A stretch of 64,000 nucleotides of DNA from Adiantum capillus-veneris (GCA_014529385.2 CM043967.1:85741278-85805277); one strand, 5' to 3'; numbered from the stretch's first letter, positions 1-12,300 are shown. The notes: generated from the sequence alone by a model not told the origin. Made by a program: numbers and translations.

Positions 1-364
1 CATGCAGGTCCCTCGAGTGGCTATGGGTGTGTAAGATGCCTTTCCCATGCCATTTTTTTGTTGAACATGTCATGAAAACCTCGTGAGACGAAGAGTGCAT
101 GTATATGCACATCCATGTAAACTTCATGCAAGAGATTCCACAACCTTCCCTATGCTCTGATACCATTAAAAGGACAAGGGGGAAATGGTCTCCACCCAAC
201 CATCCCCTCTTCTAGACTATTAGCTTATCTTTAGGAGCCCTTAAACATGCACACCTAGCCAACCTTCCCTAGGGACCACACCCCCCATGCTCTTACCCTT
301 TTCCTAACCTATATTAAAATTCAATTCAAAAAAATTTTAATAAGTTTATTATACCACTTGAAAC
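1..364. other. AT-rich intergenic DNA
   Basis: No coding signal or recognisable element was seen in this stretch. It precedes a tandem duplication. Confidence 0.4.
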
Positions 365-605
365 CCACAAGTAAGGGGTTTTTTAATTAGTGCTTGAACA
401 TACGTTGTATCTATGCTTGAACATACGTTGTATCTATGTCTTGTATGTACCTAACTCCCCATGGTCCTTTTCTACATGGATTACAATTAAATGCAACCAC
501 AAGTAAGGGGTTTTTTAATTAGTGCTTGAACATACGTTGTATCTATGTCTTGTATGTACCTAACTCCCCATGGTCCTTTTCTACATGGATTACAATTAAA
601 TGCAA
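365..605. repeat. 132-bp tandem duplication
   Basis: A block starting CCACAAGTAAGGGG at 365 recurs at 497 (offset 132). The first copy also carries an internal 23-bp direct duplication (TGCTTGAACATACGTTG at 391 and 414) that the second copy lacks. The two copies are otherwise near-identical, so the duplication looks recent. Confidence 0.85.
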
Positions 606-654
606 CCACAAAGAGCATCAAGACCCATTTCTTGTCAATAATACCCTAGGAGAC

Positions 655-888
655 AAACCCAAGAAGCATAGCTCACTTGGTGAGACCTTTGTGATGTAAC
701 CCCAAGGTTGAGGGTTCGAGGTTCACCGGTTTCGTTCTCTTGGGTGTATTCTCCTCTCCTATTGGGGGGGTGGTTCCCACGATTGCCTCCCGAGGGTGTA
801 ATGTACAACAATGTACAGTTGTAAATACATGATATGTGTAAAGTTTCTCCCTACTACCTTCCCCGCGTTGATGGTGAAAAAAAAGGCC
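655..888 (+). mobile_element. tRNA-derived SINE
   Basis: A box A match (TAGCTCACTTGG, 669-680) is followed 32 bp later by a box B match (GGTTCGAGGTT, 713-723). This is the spacing of an internal RNA polymerase III promoter. A non-tRNA body follows and ends in an A-run near 880-888. This is the head-body-tail layout of a tRNA-derived SINE. No clear target-site duplication was found, so the ends are approximate. A decayed tRNA gene is less likely because the cloverleaf arms do not pair well. Confidence 0.6.
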
Positions 889-1995
889 AAAAAAGTGAAA
901 GGAGTATTATTTCAATTTTCTAGTCTACATTTAGCACCATAAAAAATTGCACTAGCAATAGGTCTTAGTCCACTATTGACTTGTCATTTGAAGCCTAGAT
1001 AGATCAACAAGAAGTTGCAATAAAAGTATGGATAACGCTATTGAATAGGTTGTTGAGGGTCATGATCAGGTCAAGGGGCATCCAAATCTAACTTGGAAAG
1101 CTTTTAGTTATGTTTTCATTTCCTGTTAAGCGTTTTTTTTCCTGTGCTAATAAACCAAAGTCCTTTTTCTAAGGCATACTCGCTCTGCTTGCTCTACTTC
1201 AATCGATTAGCACAAATATGTTGAGATTCTCTCGCTCTTCTCTCTTTTTCCAAAGCAAAAGTGTCTGCCACCCTCGTTGTGCAGCTATGCCAGATCCCCC
1301 ACTGCCAAAACAAAAGCAGGCCCCACACAAAGGCTCTCCAACAGGACTTCTACAGTTCTCTTGCCTGCTCGTAATTGCCCCATTAGCTTGCAGTGAGATT
1401 ATTTCCCCCCCTCTGGATTGCACTGACCTACAGCTCACCATCGCCCCACTCCAATGGAAGGAGCCATCCCTCTTCTTTGTAGAGGCTCCAGAATCAACAT
1501 CATGACTTGGCACACAGAGTCTCGCCACTCTTCGGCTTGCATCAAACTGCTTTTCCTACAGCTCGCCATCGCCCCACTCTAATTCTTTCCCATATTGCAC
1601 CATATATCAAGTCCTTATTTGCTAAAGAGGTGCACAACCAGATCTGCCTCCTGCTGGCACCTACCACCCTATTTTCCCACCACGAGAGGTGCAAGACACA
1701 TGCCCCCTCTCAAAAATATGAAGCAAAAAAACCCCTCTAATTTGTGAAAATTCCCAAAACACCCCTCAAATTTACCAACATTCCCCAAATACTCCAAAGT
1801 TTAAAAAATTTGTAGCTTTTCATGAGAAGACTCGTTATCTATGAATACAAAACCCTGAAACTAGAATTTGAGTTGGTTATGTAGGCTTCTATACTAAGGA
1901 TAAAGGGGGAGGGAATTCCGGTTCCCCCTCCCTGCCACGCGTCAGATCCTCCTTCAACCGGCGGGTGTGGCCTACAACTTCGGGAGCACAGTGAC

Positions 1996-1999
<4 letters not shown>
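889..1999. other. noncoding DNA without recognised genes
   Basis: Overlapping short ORFs at 1199-1740 lie on both strands and show no recognisable domain. A block rich in AAATTCCCAAAA-like sequence near 1740-1830 resembles sequence at 2400-2480 (inverted) and 52080-52260, so it may be an old dispersed repeat. Confidence 0.4.

Positions 2000-2042
<43 letters not shown>
2000..2042. repeat. (GA)n microsatellite
   Basis: About 21 uninterrupted GA dinucleotides. Confidence 0.95.
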
Positions 2043-2043
<1 letters not shown>

Positions 2044-2215
2044 GGCGAAGCCGCTGGCTATACTAGTTGAGGATAATTTGCTTCATTATTTTTATACGTA
2101 ATTGCCCTTTTTTGCAAGGCAATTTGTGACAAATCACGTGCTATGCACTCAAAAATGGATCTCAATTGTCATAAAGGAATCTATACATATATAATGGGGG
2201 GAGGAATTCTGTCCG

Positions 2216-2243
2216 CCCCCCCCCCCCCCCCCCCCCCCCCCCC
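2216..2243. repeat. poly-C tract
   Basis: A run of 28 consecutive C on the plus strand. Length may be affected by sequencing error. Confidence 0.9.
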
Positions 2244-2704
2244 TCTCCCTGCCACGTGTTGCTACCTCCTTTGTTCGGTGGTGTGCCTTGTAGCCCTATG
2301 CACTCAACGATGGAGAGAAAAAGTATGTGCGAAGAGAGAGAAAGAGAGGCAGTTGAAGGCCGTCGACAATACTAGTAAAGATTAGAAAATCTTGAAGGAT
2401 CCAAGAATTTTGTAAAATTGAGCGGTATTTTGGGAATTTCCACCAATAGAGGGGTATTTTGGTAATTTTTCCTAACTTTTAATAAGAGAGAATGGCACTT
2501 CTGCACGTGGAAAGAGGTTTTCTTTTGTTAAGCTTAGTTATGATCCAAACTTTTGCCTTTGCCTTTTCCTTTTCCTTTTCCCAAAGCGAGGTATCTTATG
2601 AGATATCATCTGATGGAGACGTTGGGACTACGTACCTAGCTCTATACTTGCTCTATTGATGAGAATCTTTTTAGATGAACAACCCCCCCCCCCTCTTTTT
2701 CCCT

Positions 2705-3200
2705 CTCACAGTGGCCCTGCATTGCCTTCCCCAAGGTTGCAATCTCGTCACACAAATAGGGATCCCCTGCAGTGCTTTGCGTGACTTTGTCTCCACCTCC
2801 TCATCGTATGATCTCTACTGGCTGCACCCCCTGGCCTCACCTCTGACAAAGAGAGTACACACTTGAACCTTGCTTCCTAAATGCAAGACGGAGCTAAGCA
2901 CCGCTCCATCCACCTCTCGTGCACACACGAGAGATAGATCTCAGCATCGCCAAGCGCATGTGACAAAGGGAAGCGACCAAAAAATCCTCTCACCAACCGC
3001 CCTCACGAACGGGATCTCTCTCTCTCTCTCTCTCTCTCTGCCTTAGCCCTCACTCCATGGCCACCACTTGCCCCATTTTTCTCTCCCACTCTCTCCCCTC
3101 CACGTGTTGTGCCCACCTTTTTTTTCCTTCAAAACCATGGAAGGCATCTCCCTCGATTGGCCTCAAACTAATCAATCCAAAATCGTAGACACATTTATTA
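2705..3200 (+). repeat. dispersed repeat, copy 1 (inverted partner at 12475-12965)
   Basis: This block recurs in reverse orientation at about 12475-12965. Short conceptual translations of the two share GC(N/S)LVT, IPCSA and FVSTS(S/T)SYDL, and both keep the nucleotide stretch around CCATGGAAGGCATCTCCCT. There is no long ORF, so it is probably a fragment of a noncoding element such as an LTR. A (TC)n run lies inside it at 3015-3039. Confidence 0.75.
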
Positions 3201-3288
3201 GAAGGTTATTCCTTCAAAACCATGGAAGGCATCTCCCTCGATTGGCCTCAAACTAATCAATCCACATCGTAGACACATTTATTAGAAG
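3127..3288. repeat. 84-bp tandem duplication, second unit cut by the LINE
   Basis: CCTTCAAAACCATGGAAGG starts at 3127 and again at 3211. Unit 1 ends in AGAAGGTTATT. Unit 2 stops at AGAAG (3284-3288), and the missing GTTATT continues at 9709-9714, directly after the LINE. The LINE therefore inserted inside unit 2 and duplicated AGAAG. Confidence 0.8.
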
Positions 3289-3871
3289 TGCAGCAGATCG
3301 CAGGTGAGTCGAAGTGCAGCATGAAGGCTTGGATGCATGCTTACTGCGCTCAGTGATGTGAAAGCGTAAGCGACCCATTTTCAAGGTCCTTAAGCTACCC
3401 GATGAAGCTTGGCTTACCCTACTGCGTAGCCCCCTCTCTTCCCACCTTCTGCTTCAAGACTGTCTTTAACGCCACTGGTCCCTCGTCGCCATCACACTCC
3501 TTTCAGGATATACCATCTCAAGTCTTGCGCTATGAATCTTAAGTCATTCCACTAGGTGTGTTGAATCTTTTTAAGAGTTCGCCATCGCAAGCTGGGAGGC
3601 CTCAGTGGAATCGCTGCAGCCTGATTAAACCCTTAACCCTTCAAGGAACTTAATAATCGCGATTCTCCCATCCCAAGTTAATAATTGTCATCATCCTTTT
3701 AAAATAATCACTCTTCTTGCTCCCAGTTAATAATCGTCACTTGCCTTATAAAATTATTGTTGTTCTGGCCTTTTATTGGAATTGATTAGTTACTAAGGGT
3801 ATTGTTGCTGGTTTAAGATCTTGAAAGCTTTGTTGCTTCGTGGGGCTCGAAGTTAACCAAGTCAGCTGAGA

Positions 3872-5601
3872 ATGGAATCAGATATAGTCGAATTTTCAAA
3901 AATGCTAATGGCGGGTAAAATACTTGAAATGGAGCTAGCCATGCCGATGGATGAAGGTGACGGCTCGATCGTGAGACCATTGGAGGATGCGACAATGTCG
4001 AGCCCCAATTCGCCAAAAACGGTATCGATCAAAAAGGACAAAATTGTCTCGATCGAAAAAGTTCCTTTGGAGGAAACAAGGGACAAAATGGCCTCAGCTC
4101 AAGGGTTCAAATTTGAGGTGAAAACTCTCAAAGACGGGGTCCCTCAGGGTCCCATCTCTACGAACGTGAATAAAGCGTCAAATGCATCTGCAGCGCGCAG
4201 GCGAGGCATCTCGTTTGCTAGCATACTCAAGGGGCCTAACTATAAGGATTCAAAAAAAGGCGCATCAAAAGGGGTGTCGAGTGAAGGGGATATCGGAAAA
4301 CTGCAGAATACAAGAGCTAGACTTCAGCAAGAGCTCGTGGAAGTCAACAAAATGATTGAGTCCGGCCCTAACAAAAACAAAAGAACGTGCTCCCAAACAG
4401 ACCACAGTGGGCTGGTTGAAGACGGATTGGCAGAGCAGGCCTATTCTGCTTTAAGAAAGTCCTTGCCACAGCAGGTGGAGGTTGCCGAGGCTACTACTGT
4501 AGCGATTCCACCAACGCTTATCAAAAAACAGTTAGCAAGGCAAGCTCAGCTAATGCTGGTTTTTGGATTCAGTGGAAGAATCCCGAACAGGTTTGAGATG
4601 ATTCAATGGCTTCAGGGCCCTCAAATTCTTGGTCATGGAGGAGCAGTTGAAAGTACTTTTTACCTAGCTAAAGGGTTTTGTTCAATGAGATTCAAACAGG
4701 CCTCCGATGTGGAAAAGATCCTCGACAAAGGGCCCCTAGTATTTAATAGGACTACGGTCTGTGTGGTGCCTTGGGAGCCAGCGTTCAACTCAGCTGAATC
4801 TCTACAAGGGTTCCATCCGGTCTGGGTGGAATTTGTGGGACTGCCTAGCTAGCTGTGGGATAATCTCAAGATGCTCACTAGTCAACTGGGCACTCCCTTG
4901 TTTATACCTAGCAAGAGAGGGTTTGGTAGAACCTCAAATAGGGTTTGATAGGATGGGATGTGTTTAAAACGCCACCTAAGAGCATGGTAATCAATGTCGG
5001 AACTGGGCTTGTTACTATTCCGCTCAACTTTTGAATATACTTTGGAGCATGTTTTGAATGCAACAACTTTGGACACTTCGCCAAGGATTGCCCCTTGAAA
5101 TCTAAGGGAATTGCAACTCCTGCAGCACAGGCCACCAGTGAAATGGAAACCCAGATGGAAGGGCTAGAGAAGCAAGGAGGGAGTAACGAAGGAGCAAATG
5201 CAGAGAAGGATAAAGAAGGTATGATGGATGTAAAAATGCAGGAAAAGACTGTGGAGGAATCGATTCCCATACAACGAATTTCCGAAGGTGCATGCAATAA
5301 TAATAAGATCATTATTCCAGCGGCTACCCCGAAATTTATGGCAGTGACAACGGAGACGGCTGTTCAAGTCCATGGTCTGAAAAGAGCCAAAAGGGTGAAG
5401 GTAGTGGCAAGAGACTCCAAAGTACTTCAAGTCGTGAGAACACTTGAGGTGAAAGGTTCTAGTCCATCTTCCACCCCATTAAAAGGAGGGGGGTTCACTG
5501 TCCCATTGCACAATCCGTTTGCAGCACTACAGGAAAAGAAATTCCCAGAATTTGAACCCCCGGATTCTCCTGAGAGCAAGGAGAGGGGGGGGTGGGAATG
5601 A
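3872..5601 (+). pseudogene. LINE ORF1 (DUF4283 plus CCHC zinc knuckle), broken
   Basis: The N-terminal 326 codons (3872-4852) end with a DUF4283-like RNA-binding region (about residues 220-326) typical of ORF1 of plant L1 LINEs. A TAG stop at 4850-4852 interrupts it, and further stops and a frameshift follow. Reading resumes in another frame with a clear CX2CX4HX4C knuckle, CFECNNFGHFAKDC, at 5050-5091. A basic and Ser/Pro-rich tail runs to 5601. The family binds LINE RNA in the ribonucleoprotein that primes reverse transcription on nuclear DNA. ORF2 starts about 33 bp downstream, the usual bicistronic LINE order. Confidence 0.85.
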
Positions 5602-5634
5602 TTCAGATGCTAAAGAATTCGTTCCTTTTTCCCA

Positions 5635-8600
5635 ATGAACCCCTCATTAATGATGGAGACTCTCACTATCCAATCTTGGAACGTAAAGGAGTTGAAAACC
5701 CGTAAGAAGAGTACCCTATTCTGGGAGGAAATAAGAAAGGATAAGGAATTCAACTCCTGGGCCATCCAGGAACACCACTTAGATGCCCATACCAAGAGAA
5801 AGCAGGTGCTAGGAAAGAAACTAGTATTCTATGGAGAAGGAAGTAACGGTTTTAGTGGCATCCTCAGCATTGTGGACAAAGAATTGGAGCCGAAGCTGGT
5901 TCTAAACCACCCATCCGACAGAATCCTGGGGATTAGAATCAGATGGGAAGGGCATCCCTTTACCATTGTGAATGTGTACGGCCCTTGCAATGCAAAAGAC
6001 AGAGCTAAACTATGGATGCATCTTAGAGATACTCCTATTGAAGGTGAGAGTGGTTGTTGGTTGGTGACTTCAATATGGTAAAAAAGAGCAGGGATGGAGC
6101 AGGATCCTCCAGTGCTGGCTGGTTCGGAAAGGTCAAAATGGCAAAGTCTATGTGAAAAATGGGCGATGATTGACTTATGGGAAATCGGCCCATGGAACAG
6201 CACACCTGGGATTACCTACACAAGCCTCCAGTATGCTCGCATTGCCTCCAGGCTGGACAGATGCTATTGCTCACACCAAGCTGACTGGATACCGTCGTTG
6301 ATGGAGATGAAGGTAGTCTCAACAAAAAGCCTTTCGGATCACATACCTCTGCACATACATTTTAAGAAGAATACAGGGGAGGAGCAGACCCCAAGAGGTG
6401 GGAAAAAACTATTAGTAATAGGGGCACACCTATTCAAAGACCCTCTTTTCAGGAATCTAACCAAGAAAGCACTAGGTAAGCTCAAAAAAGATGTCGACCT
6501 CAACAAACACAAGGCGTGGGACCTCTTTGCTCGGAGCATTCAAAAAGCAATCAAAACCTCGGGCCCTCGAATCAAGAAATTTAAGGAGGCACACCTACAA
6601 CATCTTATTGCGGAGGTACAGTTGCTTACCTCCAGAAAAGCCAAGGGGCTTGCTAGTGAAGCTGAGCACAAACGATGGCTCGAAGCCAAATTTAACCTTG
6701 CTGATAAGCAGTTAGAAGATATCAGAAAGGCAAGGCTTCTCTCCAAGGAGACTGCCCTTCAACTTGAAGCCTCTAATCAAGCGCATTTCTTTAGGGCTTA
6801 AAAAATCAAGAGGAGCCGAGGCCACGTGCGCTCGCTCGATGATGAGAAAGGGACAACAATTCATAACCAGGATGAGATGGCTGGTCTGATGCTGAGCTAT
6901 CTTAGTCAAATCATTGGACGGCCAGAGATCCAATCCCATGAAGTGGAAGAAGCCAGAGGGTCCTTACTTCAGAGTGTCAAGAAGAAGATTCCCCACGCGG
7001 AAGCTAATTTCTTGGAAAGGGCATTTTCCGAGGACGAATGTTCACTAGCATGGCAAGCCCTTGGCAAGGAAAAGTCCCCTGGTTGGTATGGGATGACGGT
7101 GGAATTCTTTAGAGAATTTTGGGACGATCTCAAGGTCCCAATCACAAGGTTGGCCAATAAAGCCATTGTCGAAGGGTCGTTGGAGATAAGTGTAAAGAGA
7201 GGGCTTATCAAACCCATCCCCAAACAGATCTGTTGTTCTCAACTGAAACACTAGCGCCCTATAATGATGATGTCAGTGGCCTACAAAATTATTGCTAAAG
7301 CTGTAGCCCTCAGACTAGCCCCCTTACTAACCAAGATCATCTCTCCCCATCAGCATGGGTTCATCAAAGGAAGGTCCATTTACGATAACATCTTCACAGA
7401 AATGGTGGGCATCGAGTACGCAACTGTCACAAATCAAGAGTGTGTACTGCTACAGTTGGACTTGGATAAGGCTTATGACAGAATAACATGGACATATATA
7501 AAAGCCGTCATGGAAGCTTTGGGCTTTGGGCCGCACTTATGTCGACTGGTAAGTGTACTGAGAGTTGGGAGCCAGTCAGAGCTCCTATTCAACGACACAA
7601 TTGTGGGCTCTTTTGAGGTCAAAAGGTCTATTAAGCAGGGATGCCCTTTGGCCCCCCTGCTATTCGCCATAGGATCACATCCTTTAATCACAAAGCTCGA
7701 AGCTAGTGCAGAACGAGGGGAGTTGCACAGCCTGGAGTTGCCAAGAAACAGCCAACTCCTAGCAAAACTTTTTGCAGACGATTCTCTCCTCTTCTTGAAG
7801 GCATGCCCCCAGGTCATAAGGAAAGCTCTGGAGATTGTACAAATATTCTCAGTAGCTTCGGGGTCCCAGTGTAATATAGAGAAGTCAAGGCTGATCTCCC
7901 TATCGAAAAATGACTCATTTGACCCTTCTGACTGGTCGGGGGAGATTGTCACAAAAGGGAATATCTTCAGACATCTGGGAGCCCCCTTGGGTTTGGATGT
8001 AACTCACAAGCAAAGATTTGAGTGGGTGCTAGAAAAAATCAAAACAAAAATGAGTAGGTGGGAGTATGCTCTTTTCCCTTTCTCAAGTCGGATAAAAGTG
8101 ATAAATGCCTTTATGCTTCCTTATATTGCCTTCACTAGCCCGCTTCTCAAGATGGCTAAGTGTCACTAGAAAGAGTTCTTAAAACCAGTGAAAAGGTTTT
8201 TATGGAAAAACAACACAAAATCCTCCAGGCCATGGCAATGGGCCCGTTGGGAATCAGTTGCTCGGCCGGTTAATCAAGGAGGCCTGGGAATTTTGAACCC
8301 TGTGGCCCATGCAGAAGCTTGCTGCACCAAATTTGTTGTTTCCTTGGCTAAACAGGATCAAGTTTGGGCTATCATGATCAAAGATATGATAGAAGCAGCT
8401 CAACTTGGTTCAAAAGGTGGAAAGTGGAGAGGGGTGGAGGTTCATGACAAGTTGTTAGCCCCAACGTGGACTACCCTAAGATTGGGGGGCAGCTCAGAAG
8501 AATTGGTAAGAAAATGCAACAGAGCAGCAAGAGTCTTGAAGTGGGGGGAAAAAACCAGATACTTCAAGAACTCCATTTTGCATTGGTCCCCCTGGCTTTC

Positions 8601-9511
8601 CAAAGTTGTAGATCCGCCACAAATTCCCTATTGGATAGAGACAGCCAGGAAGCTGAATAATAAGGGTCTGAATCGAGTGGGGCACTTCTGGGACAATGAC
8701 AACAAGAGTTGGAAAACCATTGATCTCCTGGCTACCCAGTTCCAACTGAATAGCTTGGAGGTCTTGCTGGTCCACAAAGCGAGGAAAGAGCTTGACAATT
8801 TAGTGATGCCTATCTATGATTCGGAGTTTGACGAATGCCTGGAAATGGCTCGGAAGCAGTCTGTTAGGGAAACCCCATACAAAAGACATTTACCATACAA
8901 TGATGCAAAAGAAGAATTGGTCTAGCCCCCTCAACAAGATATGGAAAAAACAATGGTCGGAGGAAAGGTGGGAGCAAGTAATGGAGAACATCTGGAAGCC
9001 AAAGGTTCCACAACATGTGAAGGTATTTTTATGGAAGGTAATTTGGGGTGCTCTACCGACGGGGGTGAAGATTCAAGAAAGAGGGATTGGGTCAGATCGA
9101 TGCTTGGGGTGCAGGTTGGCTAGTGAAGATTTGGCCCACCTCTTCATGGATTGCCCAACTATCAAAGGCCTCACAGGGAAAATATGTAAATGGGTCCAAA
9201 GAACATGGGAAATTGGTTTTTACAAGACTGATCTATTCCTTGGAGGGAAGAATTCAGGTGGTCCTGCCATCCTCATCTGCACTCAAATCGTCAGGTACTT
9301 CTTCTTGCATAATGTATGGCAGACAAGGAGCTGCCGTGTGTTTGAAGGAGGTCTTGAGGTGGCAAGCTTCGCAGAAATTATACAAGAAAGCAAAGTGCTA
9401 ATTTGGATGCTCTGGTGCAAGCAACACTCGGAGGATTGGTCTAGGACTACTTGTGCCTTGATGTCAGCAGAGGGTATGCCTAGGATGGGGAAAAATCTTG
9501 GCTATCGATAA
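5635..9511 (+). pseudogene. LINE ORF2: endonuclease, reverse transcriptase, zf-RVT, broken
   Basis: About 1,290 codons, close to plant L1 ORF2 length. The order is: an AP-like endonuclease with SWNVKEL, AIQEHHLD, a GDFN-type motif near 6062 (reached only by a frame change) and a terminal SDH near 6337; a reverse transcriptase with HGFIKGRSIYDN, QLDLDKAYDRI and the catalytic FADDS near 7770; and a C-terminal zf-RVT region (WKPKVPQHVKVFLW, then CLGC...HLFMDC). One frame runs from 5635 to 8925, broken by stops at 6079, 6799, 7252 and 8167; the last part (8816-9511) is in another frame. The stop at 7252 falls in HWRPIS, where W became TAG. The product would nick target DNA and copy LINE RNA there. 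Confidence 0.9.
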
Positions 9512-9673
9512 TTAAAAGATCTCAGAAGAACATGATAATGGACCTTTTGTATCAAGGATAAGGGGGCGAGTTGGTTGGGATCGTTGCCAATGTAATTTGG
9601 TCCTTGGATGATGTCATGGCTCAACACGAGCATGGCAAGACATTGTTATTTTTTGGGTTGATTAATATAATTC

Positions 9674-9689
9674 ACTCACAATTGTGAGT
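9674..9689 (+). promoter_or_regulatory. LINE 3' hairpin (copy A)
   Basis: ACTCACAATTGTGAGT is a perfect 16-nt palindrome placed seven bases before the A-run. The equivalent position in two other LINE tails forms a different but also perfectly paired stem (10669-10690 and 15833-15848). In plant L1 LINEs such 3' stem-loops are thought to be recognised by the element's reverse transcriptase. Confidence 0.75.
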
Positions 9690-9881
9690 TTTGGGAAAAA
9701 AAGAGAAGGTTATTCCTTTGGCATTTATATAGAGAGTATACATTAGAATTGGATGCCTCCCATGCCTTTTGGACGAGGTAAGACCACCCATTGCATCTCT
9801 CTATGCATCTGAGTAACCTTTGAGTTAGACCAAAAGAGAAATCTTATACTATATTTCCTTAAGATTTTTTCTTTAGGGGGG

Positions 9882-10713
9882 CCTCATTGGCGGATTGTTC
9901 GAGGGAGGTGTGCACTCTTGGCTACTAAGGTGCTCTCTGGCATGGTGGAGCGGCGGTCATGGGGGGCGGGATTTGCTAGCAGAAGGCATGGGTTGGCTCC
10001 AGGGGGAGCCGCCTACGGGTCTGTGCCCTCTCGCTGTGGCGGTTTCTACGACCAACCAGGTTTTGTATCGGTGGTGGAGGCCGCCCCTCCAAGGCTTGCT
10101 TGGGCCTAAATGGCAACATGTGTTTTTTGTTCTCTGGGTGGCAATTTTTGCAGGTGTGGTAGGAGTGCGGTTCTGGTGGCATTGTCCAATTCTCCTCCCG
10201 AAGGGGCATGTCTCCCCTACAAAAGCCTAATTAGTGATGGTGGTCTTGGCGGTGATGGCTCATCTGGTTCGGTTTCCTCGAGGTGTTGGTAATTCCAAAT
10301 CTAGTTGGGCTTTTCGGTGTGGTGGCAACCAAGTGGTTCTTCCATGCGTGCGGCATGTTTTGACCTCTTCATCGATGACGGTACCGATTCTCTTTTGCGG
10401 CTTATAGTTCTTTCGAATCTTCGAGATGCTACTGCTCTACCTAGGCATGTCAATCCTTGTGGGAGAAGGTTTGACATGGTGGCATCCTTTTGAGTGGTAG
10501 TATTCTCTGTTTTAAGCTAGGTTTCAAAAAGGTTTTAAGCACTTGATGTAGCTTCCTTGTAAAAAGCTCAATTATGGACTCATATGGTGGATGTTTGGCA
10601 TGTTGTCTCCATGGCTCGGTTGGAGCATGGAGCTGTAGTCATTTTTTGGTGATTTCAATATAATATACACTCACTCTTGTTGGAGTGAGTTTTGCAAGAA
10701 TTTATTAAAAAAA
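9882..10713 (+). mobile_element. 5'-truncated LINE tail (copy C)
   Basis: An insertion of about 830 bp ending in an A-run. It is flanked by imperfect target duplications: AAGATTTTTTCTTTAGGGGG from 9861 and AAGATTTTTCTTGGGGGG at 10714-10731. Just before the tail lies ATATAATATACACTCA and a perfect 8-bp stem ACTCACTC/GAGTGAGT with loop TTGTTG (10669-10690), matching the LINE 3' hairpin design. The G/T-rich body has short ORFs without recognisable domains and is probably 3' UTR of a related LINE. Confidence 0.75.
10669..10690 (+). promoter_or_regulatory. LINE 3' hairpin (copy C)
   Basis: An 8-bp perfect stem with a 6-nt loop (TTGTTG), preceded by an AATATAATA motif shared with the other two tails. 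Confidence 0.75.
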
Positions 10714-10731
10714 AAGATTTTTCTTGGGGGG

Positions 10732-11050
10732 TAGGATATCTAACCTTTGATTTTTTAGAAAGTCAAGATAAAACATGCCTCTAAGCCATGCTAGATTTTT
10801 TTCAAACTTTGAGCTATCCAGTGAAACCATGATTCCCTCTGAACGATCTAGTGAGAAGCTACTTTCTTCCTCGGTCTATTCAATGTCATCGGAATCTCCC
10901 TAGATTCCCTTTTCTTCTTGGTTCACATTAACACCTTGCGCTTGCTTGTCATCACCTGCAACACCTCCCCTGCCCCTTTCCTTCGCGCAGCTAGCCATAC
11001 AATCTACTGAAGCGAACTATGTCGGTTGTTGTGCATGACATGTTGTTTCA

Positions 11051-11053
<3 letters not shown>
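10732..11053. other. noncoding spacer
   Basis: No gene or element recognised. Confidence 0.4.

Positions 11054-11123
<70 letters not shown>
11054..11123. repeat. (GA)n microsatellite
   Basis: About 35 GA units. It is the first of four long GA/TC tracts within 1.4 kb; the open frames across it are artefacts of the repeat. Confidence 0.95.
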
Positions 11124-11128
<5 letters not shown>

Positions 11129-11374
11129 TGTGCATGCTCCTCTCGTGCACATGTCTCGTGTGCACACCCATTTGCAATAGTTTCCTCTTAATCTTGATCT
11201 TGAGGCATATCTACAATATCTCCATCCGCAACACACTTTCCGTGCCTGCTCTCCTCAATGCCTTCGTTTGCGTCCTCATTCTCACCCGCCTTGTCTATGT
11301 ACTCATGCGCGGATGCATGAGGGAGAGCTCCCAACCGCATGACGAGTGAGACCAGCGCGCTACCAAGCGGACGA

Positions 11375-11379
<5 letters not shown>

Positions 11380-11428
<49 letters not shown>
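11380..11428. repeat. (GA)n microsatellite
   Basis: About 24 GA units. Confidence 0.95.
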
Positions 11429-11431
<3 letters not shown>

Positions 11432-11927
11432 TGCGTCCTCTGGCTCCAATCAAGGCAAACCTTGCCCCTACACACCACCTCGAGGAAAACCTCGCCCTCC
11501 ACACCAGTACCCCGAGGCACAAGCTCTTACAACACTAACTGTGAGACCCCGCCTTAAAACACACAGACACAAGATTCCCTAATTGTTACATCACGATGAA
11601 ATGAAGATGAGTATTCAGTAGGCCCTCCTCTGAATGGGCACCACCCTTCCATTCTATCATTGCACTGGGCAACACCCGGCGGTTGCTCCTCTACAACACT
11701 CATTGTTCCGCACTGAATCAAGAAAAGGACATAAGGCTTACAGGTCTCTGTTGCGCTCTTCTACCTACGCCCCTGCATTCCCCCGCCCACGAGCCATGGA
11801 GCTCCTCCTCCTCGCATCCTTGAAACTTCCCCAAGGTCTTGCCGGCTTTGCAACGCACAAAATGTTGTGAGCAGCGAGAGCCGGGGGCTCCAGTCGGGGT
11901 CAAGTTGTGAACAACCAATGGTGCAAC

Positions 11928-11928
<1 letters not shown>

Positions 11929-12001
<73 letters not shown>
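11929..12001. repeat. (GA)n microsatellite
   Basis: About 36 GA units, followed by two imperfect ACATGTGCAAAGAGAGAGAA-like repeats up to about 12045. Confidence 0.95.
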
Positions 12002-12003
<2 letters not shown>

Positions 12004-12300
12004 CATGTGCAAAGAGAGAGAAAACACGTGCAAAGAGAGAGAAAAGAGAAACCCTTTTTCTTTCATATAAACATAGAATCTTGAGCAGACTCCATCTAAT
12101 GGAATTGGAGGCACCTACTAGATCTCCATCCATTATCTTTTTTTTAGCATTGTATTTCCTATATTTGGTACCATCTCCAAGGTTCACTACAGGTATGAGC
12201 TAAAAGGGGGGTAATGTTGGCTAGTTTACATTCTTCAAAGAGTGGGAGTACTCTCTAACATAGCTTGGACTAAGTGACCTAAGTAATGGTGTCAAGCCAC

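Larger units (their letters stand above)
3289..9702 (+). mobile_element. L1-type LINE retrotransposon, full length, decayed
   Basis: The 6.4-kb element has a 5' UTR of about 580 bp, ORF1 (gag-like), ORF2 (endonuclease and reverse transcriptase), a short 3' UTR with a hairpin, and a short A-tail (9696-9702). A 5-bp target duplication AGAAG flanks it (3284-3288 and 9704-9708). The host sequence GTTATT interrupted at 3288 resumes after it. Two 5'-truncated relatives lie downstream. In-frame stops and frameshifts in both ORFs show that this copy is dead. Confidence 0.88.

Noticed and set aside
661-735. tRNA gene
   Set aside because: Box A and box B are present but the acceptor and anticodon arms do not pair, and an A-tail follows, so a SINE is the better call.
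1199-1740. ORFs of 77-109 codons overlapping on both strands
   Set aside because: No domain, no splice context and equal openness on both strands; probably chance.
9895-10493. Trp/Gly-rich ORFs that look like membrane proteins
   Set aside because: They lie inside a LINE insertion bounded by target duplications and an A-tail; the sequence is probably 3' UTR.
11026-12203. Open frames rich in Arg-Glu, Leu-Ser or Ser-Leu repeats
   Set aside because: They are translations of (GA)n and (TC)n microsatellites in all frames and both strands, not proteins.
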